DNA of 14,390 bases, taken from DATAMF01 sp964472565 (GTDB taxonomy: Bacteria > Chloroflexota > Anaerolineae > Aggregatilineales > Aggregatilineaceae). Position numbers and translations under genes: made by a program. Under the pieces are notes generated by a model that had not been told where the DNA came from, did no database searches, and was given only the letters and a program-made list of their open reading frames with translations. Location: NCBI GenBank assembly GCA_964472565.1, contig CAYYNB010000157.1:1-14390 (forward strand), read 5' to 3'. Shown here one piece after another: positions 13,461 through 14,390 of this stretch. Within the stretch, counting starts at the first letter, position 1. Every line of letters starts with the position of its first letter.

Positions 13461-14390
13461 ATGGGGGTGCGTATCTATCTGGATAACTCCGCCACGACTC
13501 CCCTGGACCCCCGTGTGGTGGAGGCCATGCTGCCGTTTTTGGGAGACATTTTTGGCAATCCATCGAGTTTGCATTGGGCAGGGCGGCAGGCGCGCCAGGT
13601 GGTTGAACAGGCCCGGCTGCAAGTGGCTGGCCTGCTCAATGCATCTCCCTCCGAAATTTTCTTCACCGCCAGCGGCACCGAAGCGGATAATATGGCACTG
13701 ATTGGTGTTATGGCGGCGCTTGGCCGATCCGACCCCCATATCATTACCAGCGCAATTGAACATCCGGCAATCCTGGAGACGTGCCATTATCTTGAGCGCC
13801 AGGGCGTCTCCGTGACCTATCTACCTGTCAATGCGGATGGATTAGTCGAACCATCGACCTTACAACAAGCCTTGCGCCCTACGACGCGTTTGGTTTCGAT
13901 CATGGCGGCTAACAATGTCATTGGAACCGTACAGCCAATCCTGGAATTGGGGCAGATTGCACATGAACACGGAGCGCTGTTCCATACCGATGCGGTTCAG
14001 GCTGTTGGCAAAATCCCGCTGGATATGCGTTCGTCTCCTGTCGATTTACTGTCCCTGTCGGCTCACAAACTGCATGGTCCGCAAGGTGTAGGGGCCTTAT
14101 ATGTTCGCAGCGGTACCCCCATCAAACCCATGATTCATGGCGGCGGGCAGGAGCGCGGGCTGCGTTCGGCCACTGAAAATGTCGCGGGTATTGTGGGATT
14201 AGGACGCGCAGCGGAGCTTGCCCAGGCTGAAGCATCGGTTGAGATTTCCCGCCTGGTCAGATTGCGTGATCAGATTATGGATGGAGTCATGGCGACGATC
14301 CCGCACGCTTATCTAATCGGCCACCGCTACCGGCGGCTGCCGGGGCATGTATGCCTGGGGCTGGCGGGACAGGAAGGCGAAGCCATCCGG
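13461..14390 (+). CDS. Cysteine desulfurase, NifS/IscS type (class V aminotransferase), 3' end outside the window
   Basis: The 310 visible residues cover most of a PLP enzyme that takes sulfur from cysteine as an enzyme-bound persulfide and leaves alanine. Visible features are YLDNSATTP (6-14), the TASGTEADN phosphate-binding loop (69-77), IEHPA with His101, HTDAVQAVGK with Asp177 and Gln180, PLP lysine Lys203 in SAHKLHGPQGVGALY, and GGGQERGLRSATEN (227-240). The usual NNEIGT is NNVIGT here, and RSGTEN is RSATEN. The active-site cysteine loop normally lies near residue 325-330, so it falls beyond the edge and cannot be checked. The ATG is two bases after the GTPase stop, with GGGGAG (13448-13453) seven bases upstream, clearly one operon with the two preceding genes. 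Confidence 0.92.
   Translation, partial: MGVRIYLDNSATTPLDPRVVEAMLPFLGDIFGNPSSLHWAGRQARQVVEQARLQVAGLLNASPSEIFFTASGTEADNMALIGVMAALGRSDPHIITSAIEHPAILETCHYLERQGVSVTYLPVNADGLVEPSTLQQALRPTTRLVSIMAANNVIGTVQPILELGQIAHEHGALFHTDAVQAVGKIPLDMRSSPVDLLSLSAHKLHGPQGVGALYVRSGTPIKPMIHGGGQERGLRSATENVAGIVGLGRAAELAQAEASVEISRLVRLRDQIMDGVMATIPHAYLIGHRYRRLPGHVCLGLAGQEGEAIR

Overview
The window looks like a contig end from the chromosome of a bacterium of moderate GC, most plausibly a member of the Chloroflexota (Anaerolineae-like). This is inferred from gene content: a GldA/GldF/GldG-type ABC cassette with a DUF4340 protein, a large soluble multi-GAF histidine kinase, and a stand-alone B12-binding-domain radical SAM protein. 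There is no rRNA gene to confirm it. I see no phage genes, insertion sequences or CRISPR arrays.

Layout. Positions 1-54 are almost pure C and are probably a sequencing or assembly artefact at a contig edge. Just inside is a possible divergent, truncated minus-strand gene whose reading frame breaks in a C8 tract. Positions 234-4242 hold a four-gene transporter operon: ATPase, permease, GldG-like membrane/extracytoplasmic protein, DUF4340 protein. It is closed by a strong intrinsic terminator. Next come a primary sigma factor gene (rpoD/sigA, without a Shine-Dalgarno) and a LiaF-like two-helix membrane protein. The latter overlaps tail-to-tail by 48 bp with a minus-strand gene for an orphan sensor kinase with three GAF domains. 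Further right on the minus strand, an RNA 2'-phosphotransferase gene (kptA) is followed by the radical SAM gene. Divergent from these lies tRNA-Phe(GAA) with a near-consensus promoter and its own terminator.

The right end, from 11963, is the most interesting part. A tightly coupled operon encodes a permease-less ABC ATPase, a HypB/UreG-like SIMIBI GTPase with an unusual set of Cys pairs, and a class-V (NifS/IscS-type) cysteine desulfurase cut off by the window edge. ATP hydrolysis, a metallochaperone-like GTPase and a sulfur donor in one transcript suggest a metal-sulfur centre or sulfur-containing cofactor maturation module. I cannot assign it to a named pathway. Its promoter/start region carries a long imperfect palindrome that covers both the -10 element and the ribosome binding site, so the operon is probably regulated.
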